Shown here: positions 53,148-64,000 of the stretch, one piece after another
Numbering within the stretch: the first letter of the stretch is position 1
Layout: every line of letters starts with the position of its first letter
From: Mycolicibacterium cosmeticum
Lineage (GTDB): Bacteria > Actinomycetota > Actinomycetes > Mycobacteriales > Mycobacteriaceae
Length of the DNA stretch: 64,000 bases
Assembly: GCF_000613185.1 (NCBI RefSeq)
Contig: NZ_CCBB010000002.1
Location: 682,001-746,000, forward strand
Reading direction: 5' to 3'
Notes under the pieces: generated by a model
Seen by the model: the letters and a program-made list of their open reading frames with translations, nothing else
The model's database searches: none
Told to the model about the DNA's origin: nothing
Made by a program: the position numbers and the translations under genes

Positions 53148-53172
53148 CCCCCGACGTTAGTAGAGTCCGGAT

Positions 53173-53613
53173 ATGGACTCCATGGAGCAGCGGCTGCGCG
53201 ACCTCAAGCTGCTGCGCCGGGTGCGCGACCGGATGGACCGCGAGTACGCCCAGCCGCTGGACGTCGAGGCCCTGGCGCGCGGGGTGAACATGTCCGCCGG
53301 GCACCTGTCGCGGCAGTTCAAGCTCGCCTTCGGCGAGTCGCCCTACTCCTACCTGATGACCCGGCGCATCGAGCGGGCGATGGCGCTGCTGCGCCGCGGC
53401 GACCGTACGGTCACCGAAGTGTGCTTCGCGGTGGGCTGTTCGTCGCTGGGCACCTTCAGTACCCGGTTCACCGAGCTGGTGGGTGTGCCACCCAGCGTGT
53501 ACCGGGAGCAGACCGCGGGCGCCACCCAGGGGCTGCCGTCCTGTCTGGAGAAGAACGTGACCAAACCGATCAGGAATCGAGAAGCCCCGGCGGTGGGCCT
53601 GCACCTAGCGTGA
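53173..53613 (+). CDS. AraC-family HTH regulator (no ligand domain)
   Basis: 146 residues. An AraC-type double helix-turn-helix occupies residues 15-115: LDVEALARGVNMSAGHLSRQFKLAFGESPYSYL and RTVTEVCFAVGCSSLGTFSTRFTELVGVPPSVYR. There is no ligand-binding domain. It is the first of four genes in a tight run (VOC, DUF1801, UvrA-like), so it may control them. Alternative start 53182. Confidence 0.88.
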   Translation: MDSMEQRLRDLKLLRRVRDRMDREYAQPLDVEALARGVNMSAGHLSRQFKLAFGESPYSYLMTRRIERAMALLRRGDRTVTEVCFAVGCSSLGTFSTRFTELVGVPPSVYREQTAGATQGLPSCLEKNVTKPIRNREAPAVGLHLA

Positions 53614-53618
53614 ACTCC

Positions 53619-54038
<420 letters not shown>

Positions 54039-54054
54039 GAAAGGAGTGTCAGCA

Positions 54055-54434
54055 ATGGCGACGACACCTGATGGCGACTCGGCGACCGCCCTGATCGACG
54101 AACGGATCCGCGAACTGTCCGACTGGCGCGGTGACACGCTGGCCCGGGTGCGGGAGTTGATCCGCCGGGCCGACCCCGATGTCGTCGAGGAATGGAAATG
54201 GCGGGGCGTGCCGGTGTGGTCGCACGACGGCATGATCTGCACCGGGGAGACCTACAAGGACTACGTCAAACTGACCTTCGCCAAAGGTGCCGAGCTGCCC
54301 GACCCCAGCGGGCTTTTCAATTCCAGCCTGACCGGAAACACCCGGCGGGCCATCGATATTCGTGAAACCGACGAGATCGACGAGGGCGCGCTCACCGCGC
54401 TGGTGCTGGCGGCGATCGAGCTGAACACGGCACG

Positions 54435-54438
<4 letters not shown>
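54055..54438 (+). CDS. DUF1801 (YdhG-like) protein
   Basis: 127 residues from ATG 54055 (AAGGAG 8 bases upstream). WKWRGVPVWSHDGMICTGETYKDYVKLTFAKGAEL is typical of the DUF1801 family, small cytosolic proteins of unknown function. Its TGA overlaps the ATG of the uvrA-like gene (ATGA), so they are made together. Confidence 0.85.
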
Positions 54439-56780
<2,342 letters not shown>

Positions 56781-56789
56781 CATTGCCCA

Positions 56790-56807
56790 ACTTGACGCCT
56801 GTCAAGT
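56790..56807. promoter_or_regulatory. operator-like palindrome before the GXWXG/DUF4334 gene
   Basis: ACTTGAC (56790-56796) and GTCAAGT (56801-56807) pair around GCCT, 11 bases before the ATG at 56819, in the 38-base gap after the uvrA-like stop. A regulator site or a promoter element. Confidence 0.45.
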
Positions 56808-56818
56808 AATCTCGGGGG

Positions 56819-57376
56819 ATGCTCGCCCAGGACGTTCTGCCGACCGTGCCCACCACCACCGCCGAGGCACTCGACGTGTTCGACGCCGCCCCTGCGGTGG
56901 ATCCCGACTTCATGCTCGGCAGCTGGCGCGGCGCCGAACTGCCGACCGGCCATCCGCTGGATGGGTTGCTTGCCGCCAGTGGCTGGTGGGGCAAGCAGTT
57001 CCTGGGTGCCGAGAAGGTTCATCCGCTGCTGTTTCCCACCGCCGACCGCACCGGACTGTGGGCGATGAACCCGCTGCTCGCCTTCGCCGGACTCGGCCCG
57101 ACCAGCAAGCTGCCGATTCTGAAAACCGTGTCGCTGCAGCGGCCGATCGCCACGCTGCGACCGATCCTGCGCACCTCCGCTCCCAAGGCCCGGCTGCGCA
57201 CCACCCGGTACCGGGACGTCGACACCGCCACGATGATCTACGACCAACTGCCCATCAACGACGTCTTCCGCAGACTGTCCGACGACGAGGTGATCGGCGC
57301 GATGGATCTGCGCGGCGTGTCCCGGCCCTACTTCTTCGTGTTGCGCCGGGACGCGTCGCTGCCGGTACTGAGCTGA
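56819..57376 (+). CDS. GXWXG / DUF4334 domain protein
   Basis: 185 residues. A GSWRGAELPTGHPLDGLL stretch matches the GXWXG domain, followed by a DUF4334 part (RTTRYRDVDTATMIYDQLPINDVFRRLSDDEVIGAMDLRG). Function unknown; mycobacterial members are cytosolic. A palindrome upstream suggests separate regulation. Convergent with the RipD-like gene. Confidence 0.82.
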   Translation: MLAQDVLPTVPTTTAEALDVFDAAPAVDPDFMLGSWRGAELPTGHPLDGLLAASGWWGKQFLGAEKVHPLLFPTADRTGLWAMNPLLAFAGLGPTSKLPILKTVSLQRPIATLRPILRTSAPKARLRTTRYRDVDTATMIYDQLPINDVFRRLSDDEVIGAMDLRGVSRPYFFVLRRDASLPVLS

Positions 57377-57393
57377 TCACCCCAACGCAATCA

Positions 57394-57446
57394 GCGACTT
57401 GTGCACGTCCTGTCACCCCAGAGGTGACAGGACGTGCACAAGTCGC
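57394..57446. repeat. perfect 24-bp palindrome at convergent gene ends
   Basis: Left arm 57394-57417 and right arm 57423-57446 are exact reverse complements with loop CCAGA; core ACTTGTGCACGTCCTGTCAC. It differs from the palindrome at 45425-45473 at a few arm positions, with matching changes in the other arm. Probably a bidirectional terminator of a dispersed family. Confidence 0.85.
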
Positions 57447-57458
57447 CGTCGAGACGGG

Positions 57459-58088
57459 TCAGGCGATGAGGCGAACCAGGTACGGCGCCATCGTGTCCGT
57501 GCGCACCGGCGACACCGTGACCGCCGGACTGGTGGCCTCCAGCATCTGGCCGTTGCCCAGGAACAGGGCCACGCTCTGGGTGCCGTCGGGCCCGAAGAAG
57601 ATCAGGTCACCGGGCAGCGCCTGCGACGGCAGCACCTTCTGGCCCACCTTGTACTGCTCGCCGGAGGACCGGGGCAGTTTGAGCCCGACACCGGCGAAGG
57701 CGTAGACGATCAGACCGGACGCGTCGAACCCGACCACGTTGGCGTTGGGGTCGACGGTCGGCGCGGCCGCGGCCGCCGGTGCTGCCAGCCCGGGGAAGTT
57801 CAGACCCGGGACCAATCCCGGGGCCCCGGCGGCGACCTGGGGTGTGCCGAAACCGGTGGCGGGGTCGGCGGCCAGCGGTGTGACCTCTTGCGGCACACCG
57901 CGAGTCGGCCCATTGGCGTTGCCGCCGCCGTAGGTGTAGGGAACCCCGCGCTGGGACAACGCCCGCGCGATGACGAAGTCGATCGCCTGCTGGTTGCGTG
58001 CGGGCCGGCCGAACGGGTCCGCCGCGGCGATACCGGGGGTGGCCAGCAACACTGCCAAGCCGATCAACAAGGCACAGATGCGTTTCAT
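57459..58088 (-). CDS. ripD: RipD-like NlpC/P60 protein without catalytic Cys/His
   Basis: 209 residues from ATG 58088. A signal peptide (MKRICALLIGLAVLLATPGIAAA, about 1-23) precedes the NlpC/P60 domain. The nucleophile Cys of DCSG is Ala (FDASG, residue 123), and the catalytic His of the SHVxIY region is Ser (TQSVALFLG, residue 172). RipD of M. tuberculosis shows the same changes and is a non-hydrolytic peptidoglycan binder. Hence likely wall-binding rather than a hydrolase. Confidence 0.9.
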   Translation of the reverse strand: MKRICALLIGLAVLLATPGIAAADPFGRPARNQQAIDFVIARALSQRGVPYTYGGGNANGPTRGVPQEVTPLAADPATGFGTPQVAAGAPGLVPGLNFPGLAAPAAAAAPTVDPNANVVGFDASGLIVYAFAGVGLKLPRSSGEQYKVGQKVLPSQALPGDLIFFGPDGTQSVALFLGNGQMLEATSPAVTVSPVRTDTMAPYLVRLIA

Positions 58089-58252
58089 CCGAACCTCAAC
58101 TCTCTGCAACTGACGCGGGATTCACGGCGTGACCCCGAAATTGACGGCCACTGCAAACATTTCTACCGCCCGCTAGGCCAGCAACCCAAATTCCATGCGG
58201 CACAACGCTGATGAGATGCAATACCGTAACCGAACGGTGACCGCCGATACGA

Positions 58253-58287
58253 AAAAGCGCCGATTCGCTGTGCGAACCGGCGCTTTT
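58253..58287 (-). terminator. intrinsic terminator of tpx
   Basis: AAAAGCGCCG (58253-58262) and CGGCGCTTTT (58278-58287) form a 10-bp stem, with an inner TTCG/CGAA extension. On the minus strand it ends in a run of five Ts, the classical Rho-independent form, directly after the tpx stop at 58308. Also usable on the plus strand. Confidence 0.8.
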
Positions 58288-58307
58288 ACGGCGTGTGTGG
58301 CGGGGGT

Positions 58308-58802
58308 TTACTTCACCGCCGCGAGCGCGGCGTCGTAGTTCGGCTCCTGCGCGATCTCGGGTACCAGTTCGGTGTAGGCGACGTTGCCGTCGGCACCGAT
58401 CACCACGACGGCCCGGCCCAGCAAGCCCGCGAACGGACCGTCGACGAGGGTGATGCCGTAGTCCTCACCGAAGCTGTCCCGGAACGCCGACGCGGCGATG
58501 ACGTTCTCCAGGCCCTCGGCACCGCAGAACCGGCTCTGCGCGAAGGGCAGGTCCTTGGACACGTTGACCACGGTGGCACCGCCGGCGGCGGCCCGCTCGT
58601 TGAAAGTCCGGACGCTGGTGGCGCACACCGGGGTGTCGACCGACGGGAAGATGTTCAGCACAACGGACTTACCGCTGAACTGGTCGCTGGTGACGGGCCC
58701 CAGATCGGTGCCGGTGAGGGAGAAAGCCGGCGCCGGCGCTCCCACAGCAGGAAGCTCGCCGACGGTGTGGATGGGGTTTCCCTTGATGGTTATCTGTGCC
58801 AT
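58308..58802 (-). CDS. tpx: thiol peroxidase
   Basis: 164 residues from ATG 58802. Tpx-type peroxiredoxin: SVDTPVCATSVRTFNE with peroxidatic C60 and SRFCGAEG with resolving C93. It reduces H2O2 and organic hydroperoxides using thioredoxin. Cytosolic. Divergent from the APH(6)-type kinase gene. Confidence 0.96.
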   Translation of the reverse strand: MAQITIKGNPIHTVGELPAVGAPAPAFSLTGTDLGPVTSDQFSGKSVVLNIFPSVDTPVCATSVRTFNERAAAGGATVVNVSKDLPFAQSRFCGAEGLENVIAASAFRDSFGEDYGITLVDGPFAGLLGRAVVVIGADGNVAYTELVPEIAQEPNYDAALAAVK

Positions 58803-58880
58803 GCCGACCAGTCTGTCAAAGAAGCCCGCCGGCGTGCAGGCCAGGGGCGCGTATCCGGGACCCGCTGGCAGGATGGGACG

Positions 58881-59774
58881 GTGATCGCCCTTCCCGACGC
58901 GGTGACGGCCATGGCCGGACGGGGACCGCAGTGGCAGGCCTGGGTGGATCGCCTGCCCGCCGTGGTCACCGCAGCGCTGGACGGCTGGAACCTGACCCCC
59001 GACGGCACACCCGATCACGGGTTCTGCTCGATCGTGCTGCCGGTGCGCACCGCAGACGGCGATTCCGCCGTGCTGAAGGTGTCCTTCCCCGACGCCGAAT
59101 CCGAGCACGAGCATCTGGCCCTGCGCCGTTGGGGCGGTTCCGGTGCGGTCCGGCTGTTGCGCGCCGATCCCCATTCCCGGTCCATGCTGCTGGAGCGGCT
59201 ACAGGACCGGAACCTCGAGGAGCTGTGGGATATCGAGGCGTGCGAGGTGGTCGCCGAGCTGTACGGGCGCATCCACGTCGCCGCCCTGCCGCAGCTGCGA
59301 CCGCTGGCCGGCTTCGTCCGGGAGTGGACGGCCGGGCTGCGGGCGCTGCCCCGCAACGCGGCGGTGCCGCGACGGCTGGTGGAACAGGCGATCAGCCTGG
59401 GCGACGATTTCGCCACCGACCCCGCATCCGGCGGGACACTGATCCACGGCGACCTGCATTACGCCAACGTGCTGGCCGCCGACCGGGAACCGTGGCTGGT
59501 GATCGACCCGAAACCGATGAACGGTGACCCGCACTACGAGCTCGCGCCGATGCTGTGGAACCGGTGGGACGAGCTGACCGGGTACGTCCGCGACGGTGTG
59601 CGGCGCCGGTTCTATGCCCTGGTCGACGCGGCCGGGCTGGACGCCGACCGGGCCCGGGCCTGGGTGACGGTGCGGGTGATGCACAACGCGATGTGGGAGC
59701 TGACCGAGCGGGCCGAACCGGACCCGCACTGGCTGACCACCTGCGTGGCGATCGCCAAGGCCGTCCAGGACTGA
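58881..59774 (+). CDS. APH(6)/hydroxyurea-type antibiotic phosphotransferase family protein
   Basis: 297 residues from GTG 58881. PF04655-type kinase: DSAVLKVSFPDAESEHEHLAL (ATP-binding Lys), GSGAVRLLRADPHSRSMLLERL, catalytic GTLIHGDLHYANVL and metal-binding PWLVIDPKPMNGDP. Members phosphorylate streptomycin (APH(6)) or hydroxyurea; in mycobacteria the natural substrate is unknown. The gene appears intact, in contrast to the aph(3'')-like pseudogene at 14459. Confidence 0.86.
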   Translation: MIALPDAVTAMAGRGPQWQAWVDRLPAVVTAALDGWNLTPDGTPDHGFCSIVLPVRTADGDSAVLKVSFPDAESEHEHLALRRWGGSGAVRLLRADPHSRSMLLERLQDRNLEELWDIEACEVVAELYGRIHVAALPQLRPLAGFVREWTAGLRALPRNAAVPRRLVEQAISLGDDFATDPASGGTLIHGDLHYANVLAADREPWLVIDPKPMNGDPHYELAPMLWNRWDELTGYVRDGVRRRFYALVDAAGLDADRARAWVTVRVMHNAMWELTERAEPDPHWLTTCVAIAKAVQD

Positions 59775-59780
59775 GGCTGC

Positions 59781-61037
59781 CTAGATCTGCACCGGCAGCG
59801 ACGAGATGCCGCGCAGTGTCACGTTGGGCTTGTAGACCGGCTCCCCCGCCAGCCGGGCGTCCGGGAAGCGGGCCGTCACCGCGGACAACGCGATCGAGGC
59901 CTCCATCCGGACCAGCGCGGCCCCCAGGCAGAAATGCGTGCCGTGCCCGAAGCCCAGATGCCGGATCGTGGCGCGGTCCGGATCGAAATCGTCCGGGCGG
60001 GCGTTGACGGCGGGGTCGCGGTGGGCGGCGGCCAGCAGCACGATCATGGTGTCGCCCTTGGGGACGGTGACGTCCGGCAGGACGATGTCCTCGGCGGCGA
60101 TCCGGCCCAACAGCTGGGCCGGCGGGTCCCAGCGCAGCGTCTCCTCCACCACCCGGGCGGCGCGCCCCGGGTCGGCGCCGAGCGCCGTCCACTGCGCCCG
60201 GTTGCGCAACATCACCAAGATGGCCGTCGCGATCAGACTCACCGTCGACTCGTGGCCGGCGATCAGCAACAGGTTGCAGGTCGAGATGATCTCGTCCTCG
60301 GTGAGCTGGTCACCGGATTCCTCGACGGCGACCAGCGCCGAGATCAGGTCATCGCCCGGGGCGCGGCGCCGGCGCCCGATGAGCTCGCGGAAATAGGAGC
60401 GCAGCCACTTCCCGGCCTCGATGCGCTCGTGGAAACCCTCCGGCACGCCGGTGGCGGCGAGGAACGGGTCGACGGTCTGTCCGAGCAGGGTGCTGGCCCG
60501 GCCGAACTGGGGCTCGTCCTCGACCGGCACCCCGAGCAGCCGGCAGATCACCGCGACCGCGAGGGGATAGGCCAGGCCCGTCACCGCGTCGAATTCGCCG
60601 TTCTGCTGCGCGGTGTCCAGCAGATCGTCCACCACCGCGGTGATCTCGGCCTGCATCGCGCTGATCACCCGTGGCGCGAACGCCTTGACGACCAGCTTGC
60701 GCAGCCGGGTGTGGTCCGGCGGATCCAGGAACAAGAACGCCGGCGTCCGCCGCTGGTCGACCAGACCGGCCAGCCCGAAGGGCCTCGGCTGCTTGCCGTC
60801 GGCGAGCTGGCGCTGCGCGATGGTCGACTTGTTCCGGTCGCTGGCCGACGCCGGATGCCGCAGCACGGCATCGCAGTGGGCATACGAGGACAGCACCATG
60901 AGATTGGCTTCCGGCAGGTGCAGCGGACCGTGCTCACGCAGTTGCCGGTACACCGGATACGGGTCCGCCCGGTTTGCCGGGGCCAGCGCCTGCGCCAGCA
61001 GCACCTGCGGGGCGGCCCCCGACCGCGTTCGCGTCAT
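59781..61037 (-). CDS. cytochrome P450
   Basis: 418 residues, standard for a soluble bacterial P450. The I-helix AGHEST, K-helix E-x-x-R (EETLR), and heme motif FGHGTHFCLGA with cysteine ligand are all intact. The family cannot be fixed; substrate may be lipid, sterol or xenobiotic. No ferredoxin gene is adjacent. Same strand as the MenC-like gene and starts just after it. Confidence 0.94.
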   Translation of the reverse strand: MTRTRSGAAPQVLLAQALAPANRADPYPVYRQLREHGPLHLPEANLMVLSSYAHCDAVLRHPASASDRNKSTIAQRQLADGKQPRPFGLAGLVDQRRTPAFLFLDPPDHTRLRKLVVKAFAPRVISAMQAEITAVVDDLLDTAQQNGEFDAVTGLAYPLAVAVICRLLGVPVEDEPQFGRASTLLGQTVDPFLAATGVPEGFHERIEAGKWLRSYFRELIGRRRRAPGDDLISALVAVEESGDQLTEDEIISTCNLLLIAGHESTVSLIATAILVMLRNRAQWTALGADPGRAARVVEETLRWDPPAQLLGRIAAEDIVLPDVTVPKGDTMIVLLAAAHRDPAVNARPDDFDPDRATIRHLGFGHGTHFCLGAALVRMEASIALSAVTARFPDARLAGEPVYKPNVTLRGISSLPVQI

Positions 61038-61042
61038 GGCCC

Positions 61043-62005
61043 CTATTGTGCAGTTGCCGCGCGCAACTGTTGACGCAGGCGTTCAATTCGGGCGGCATCG
61101 GTCAGCGCGAACCGCCCCAGCAGGTCGGGATCCGGACCCGGCGGCATGGGCGCCACCGGCAGGCTGCCGTCCACCGGCACCAGGGAGCGGGCGTCGCCCA
61201 CCACATCGCCGCCCAGCAGCAGCCGGGTGCTCAGGGCGGCGGCGTAGTCGAGCTCCGGCAGGGCACCGGCCAGGGCCAGACCGGTCGCCACGCCGATCCC
61301 GGTCCAGGCGTCGGAAACCACCACACACGGCAGGTCCATCAGTTCGGCGACCCGCAGCGCCCGGCGCGCCCCGCCCAGGCGGCCGCAGCGCAGCACGGCG
61401 ACATCGGCGGCATCCCGCAGGCCGTGCGGATCGTGGGCGGCGGTGGCGTCGGTGGCGATCCGGACCGCCACCCTGGCCCGCACCCACGCCACCTGTTGCA
61501 GGTCGCGGCACGGCTGGGCCACGAACTCGAAGCCGCCGGCGGCCTGATCCAGCGCCGCGATCGCGTTCACCGCCTCGGCCGGCTCCCAGCGCCCGCGGGC
61601 GTCGCAGCGGATGCGCCCCGACGTTCCCAGCTCGGCGCGCACCGCGGCCACCCGTGCCACGTCGCCGGCGAGCCCGCGGGCCGGGTCGGCCACCTCGACA
61701 TCGGCGGTCGCGCAGCCGGCCGCCCGCACGATGTCGCGCGCCCGGGCCGCGCCGACGGCCGGCACGCTGACCGCCACCGGCACCCGGCCCCGGACGGCAT
61801 CGGGCCAGCCGATGGTGCCCGGCTCGGTGGCCGCGGTCAGCCAGCGACCGAGTTCCCCGGCGTCGGCATCGTGGCGTGGGCTGAACTCCCCCCAGCCCTG
61901 CGGCCCCTCGACGAGCAGGCCCTCGACCATCGTCGCGCCCGGCCCCGGATCGAGGATCGGGACGGCGAAGGGCCGCGCGTTGTCTAGGTCGATGAGCGTC
62001 TGCAC
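61043..62005 (-). CDS. MenC-like (o-succinylbenzoate synthase family) protein with degenerate active site
   Basis: 320 residues from GTG 62005. Enolase-superfamily fold typical of actinobacterial MenC, with all secondary-structure blocks. But key residues differ: the K-x-K on strand 2 is D102-V-E104, the metal Asp is kept (D135), the metal Glu of the E-Q-P motif is A163, the third ligand D186 is kept, and the lysine of V-L-K is R206. Both catalytic lysines and one metal ligand are gone, so it is unlikely to make o-succinylbenzoate. No men genes are near. The stop of the upstream pyrophosphatase-like gene is 5 bases from its start. Confidence 0.85.
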   Translation of the reverse strand: MQTLIDLDNARPFAVPILDPGPGATMVEGLLVEGPQGWGEFSPRHDADAGELGRWLTAATEPGTIGWPDAVRGRVPVAVSVPAVGAARARDIVRAAGCATADVEVADPARGLAGDVARVAAVRAELGTSGRIRCDARGRWEPAEAVNAIAALDQAAGGFEFVAQPCRDLQQVAWVRARVAVRIATDATAAHDPHGLRDAADVAVLRCGRLGGARRALRVAELMDLPCVVVSDAWTGIGVATGLALAGALPELDYAAALSTRLLLGGDVVGDARSLVPVDGSLPVAPMPPGPDPDLLGRFALTDAARIERLRQQLRAATAQ

Positions 62006-62010
62006 AGGCG

Positions 62011-63153
62011 CTATCGAATCACGTACAGCGGGACCAGCATCTCCGCCGCGGTCAGCGACCCGTGGTGGCCGACGAGATTCGACTGCAGCGGTTCGACACC
62101 GGACCGGATGACCGCACCGTTGCCGTGGGCCACCGCCACGACATCGCCGATGCGCGGCGCGACGTGCGCACCGACCGCCGGACCGAACCAACCGGCAGTG
62201 ATCACTTCCTCGCGGGTGAGCACCGTGAAATCGGTGCCGAGCCGCTCGCGCCAGGCGGCGGCCACGTCGGGTCCGGCGCCGGGCTCGGCGTAGACGTGCC
62301 GCGCTCGCGGTTCGCCACCGAGGCCGCGAACACCGTTGCGCAGCAAAGGTTCCCGATCGAAGTCCACCGGTGATTCGACGTGCACCATTCCGTGGTCGGC
62401 GGTTACCAGCAGGGCGGCATCGGCGGGCAGCCGCTCGGCGATGGCGCGGATCGTCAGGTCGATGTGGGCCAATTCCAGCGCCCAGGCCTCCGACGCCGGC
62501 CCGCGCACGTGCCCGGTCATGTCCAGGTCACCGTGGTAGGCGTAGACCAGGGCACGGTCACCGGCGCGCAACGCGGTGAGGACACCGTCGACCAGGTCCC
62601 CCGCCGAGAAGTTCGGCCGAAACTCCCCGCCCCGCAACGCCGCCCGCGTCAGCCCGGAACCGGCCTGATACATCGGCGCCACCTGTGTGACGGCGACACC
62701 GGCGGCCGCCGCCCGCTCGAACGCCGTCGGTAACGGTTGGAACTGTTCTGGCACAATCTCTTTGAGCAGGTCGACGCGAGGCCCCTGGCCCATCAGCCGC
62801 CATTTGAGCGGGTTCATCATCCGTTCGTGGCCCGGCACGGCGAGCAGATAGCCGACCAGCCCGTGTTCCCCGGCAGGTACACCGGTGCCCAGCGACGCCA
62901 GGCTGGCCGCGGTGGTGCTGGGGAACCCCGCGGTCAGTGTCCGGCCCGCGACACCGTCCAGAAACGGTGCGGCCTCGCGCCGGGCCGCCACCAGTTCGGC
63001 GCCCATCCCGTCGACCAGCAGCACCGCCACCCGGCGGACGTCACCCAACCCGAGGCCGATCCGGTCGTGCTCGCCCGGCACGCCGAGCGCACCGAGCACC
63101 GACGGCAGCAGATCGGCCAGGGCACCGTCTCCGTAGCGGGGGGTGATGAACAT
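62011..63153 (-). CDS. nucleotide pyrophosphatase/phosphodiesterase-family protein
   Basis: 380 residues from ATG 63153. Alkaline phosphatase superfamily: VLLVDGMGAE (metal Asp), FPSTTAAS (nucleophile Thr), YAYHGDLDMTGHVRG, VTADHGM, and SNLVGHHGSLT with metal His. It hydrolyses phosphodiester or pyrophosphate bonds. No signal peptide is obvious. The gene is coupled to the MenC-like gene, possibly implying a shared pathway. Confidence 0.88.
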   Translation of the reverse strand: MFITPRYGDGALADLLPSVLGALGVPGEHDRIGLGLGDVRRVAVLLVDGMGAELVAARREAAPFLDGVAGRTLTAGFPSTTAASLASLGTGVPAGEHGLVGYLLAVPGHERMMNPLKWRLMGQGPRVDLLKEIVPEQFQPLPTAFERAAAAGVAVTQVAPMYQAGSGLTRAALRGGEFRPNFSAGDLVDGVLTALRAGDRALVYAYHGDLDMTGHVRGPASEAWALELAHIDLTIRAIAERLPADAALLVTADHGMVHVESPVDFDREPLLRNGVRGLGGEPRARHVYAEPGAGPDVAAAWRERLGTDFTVLTREEVITAGWFGPAVGAHVAPRIGDVVAVAHGNGAVIRSGVEPLQSNLVGHHGSLTAAEMLVPLYVIR

Positions 63154-63230
63154 GAGGTCAGGGTAGGCGGCGAGTCGGGCCCGGCCGCCCCACTACCATG
63201 ACCGCTGGGCGAGAATTTGGGAGCAACCGG

Positions 63231-63962
63231 ATGAACACGAGCGACGGTGGAGCGGCCCGCGGCCGGTGGGATCGGTCCGCGAATGGGGCGCTGCTGGGCG
63301 CGCTGGCCTCCGCATTGGGCACCGCGCTGGGCTTGGCACTGGCCGTCTTCCCGGGCGCCCCGAGCGCGGCAGCCGATCCCTGTCCCGACGTGGACGTGAC
63401 CTTCGCCCGCGGGACGACCGAGCCACCCGGGCTGGGTTCCGTCGGGCAGGCTTTCGTGAACGAGGTCCGGGCCCGCGCCGGGTCCCGCACGGTGACCGAC
63501 TACGCGGTGAACTACCCGGCCAGCAACGACTTTCCGACCGCCTCCGACGGGGTGATCGACGCGATGAACCACGTCAACGCGATGGCGGCGAACTGCCCGA
63601 ACACCAAGTTGGTGCTCGGCGGCAGCTCCCAGGGCGCGGCCGTGATCGGCTATGTCACCGGCCCGGCCATCCCACCCGGCTACATCGTGCCCGAGGGGAT
63701 CAACGGGCCGATGTCGGCGCAGACGGCCCGGCATATCGCCGCGGTGGCGCTGTTCGGCACGCCGTCGGACGGTGTGGTCAGCACGCTCGGCGCACCGCCG
63801 GTGGTGATCGGCCCACTGGTCGCGGACAAGACGATCAACATCTGCCTGCCCGGCGACCTGATCTGCGCGGGCGGCGGCGGGATCAGCCTGGTGCACGGTA
63901 ATTACGCCCGCACGGAGGCACCCGCCGAGGCGGCCGACTTCGTCGCACAGCGGGTGTTCTGA
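63231..63962 (+). CDS. secreted cutinase-family esterase
   Basis: 243 residues from ATG 63231 (GGGAG upstream; an in-frame GTG/ATG at 63198 is possible). A long signal peptide ends near SAAADPCP. Cutinase core: CPDVDVTFARGTTEPPGLG, GGSSQGAAV elbow, CLPGDLIC Asp loop and VHGNYA His. Third cutinase paralogue in the window, close to that at 25339. Divergent from the pyrophosphatase gene. Confidence 0.92.
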   Translation: MNTSDGGAARGRWDRSANGALLGALASALGTALGLALAVFPGAPSAAADPCPDVDVTFARGTTEPPGLGSVGQAFVNEVRARAGSRTVTDYAVNYPASNDFPTASDGVIDAMNHVNAMAANCPNTKLVLGGSSQGAAVIGYVTGPAIPPGYIVPEGINGPMSAQTARHIAAVALFGTPSDGVVSTLGAPPVVIGPLVADKTINICLPGDLICAGGGGISLVHGNYARTEAPAEAADFVAQRVF

Positions 63963-64000
63963 GCGTTCAATCCGGAAACGCCGGGCCGACGGCGGTCCGC

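Overview
The window reads as chromosomal DNA of a rapidly growing mycobacterium (Mycolicibacterium-like). The basis is high G+C, frequent GTG starts, ATGA/GTGA gene overlaps, an F420-type oxidoreductase, a FurA-KatG pair, three secreted cutinase-like proteins, an L,D-transpeptidase, a RipD-type NlpC/P60 protein and a MurX-like translocase. I saw no rRNA, tRNA, CRISPR array, insertion sequence or phage gene.

Layout. 1-2.8 kb: a MOSC/flavin-reductase fusion cut by the window edge, a PPOx-fold flavoprotein and an alpha/beta hydrolase. 3.06-9.1 kb: a complete biotin-independent malonate decarboxylase operon (mdcA-B-C-DE-G-H) with beta and gamma subunits fused and a 13-codon leader ORF coupled to mdcA. 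9.1-14.4 kb: a ribose-type operon on the minus strand (lacI regulator, lipoprotein, permease, single-domain ATPase, rbsK, rbsD) with a palindromic operator. 14.5-15.3 kb: an aph(3'')-type kinase gene split by a one-base frameshift. 15.3-17.6 kb: a class II aldolase and a PfkB sugar kinase divergent from a TetR gene. 17.6-24.7 kb: a secreted protein, a second MraY/MurX-like enzyme away from cell-division genes, a DUF1737 protein, proline iminopeptidase, carbonic anhydrase, two hydrolases, a methyltransferase and an MBL hydrolase. 24.8-38.3 kb: envelope and secreted proteins (repeat lipoprotein, cutinases, L,D-transpeptidase, FKBP lipoprotein), two TetR-controlled redox loci, a haloacid dehalogenase, an Rv0910-type SRPBCC protein beside a ferritin-like protein, an S4 RNA-binding protein. 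38.3-42.6 kb: acyltransferase, VOC protein, threonine aldolase, Pro-rich secreted protein, F420 oxidoreductase. 42.7-45.4 kb: furA-katG. 45.5-49.5 kb: a CUT1 sugar ABC importer. 49.6-53.1 kb: MBL protein, PHB-depolymerase-like esterase, an AT-richer stretch before a phytanoyl-CoA-dioxygenase-like gene, a NYN nuclease. 53.2-57.4 kb: AraC regulator, VOC, DUF1801 and a UvrA paralogue in a tight run, then a GXWXG/DUF4334 gene. 57.4-64 kb: RipD-like protein, tpx, an APH(6)-type kinase, a P450, a MenC-like protein lacking catalytic residues coupled to a nucleotide pyrophosphatase-like gene, and a third cutinase.

How the genes work together. The mdc operon would convert malonate to acetate and CO2 with a self-made prosthetic group. 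The two sugar loci would import and phosphorylate ribose-type sugars and cleave another sugar phosphate. FurA-KatG and Tpx handle peroxide. Several genes look like paralogues or decayed copies of well-known enzymes (MenC-like, MurX-like, APH(3'')-like). Two nearly identical long palindromes at convergent gene ends suggest a dispersed terminator or repeat family.
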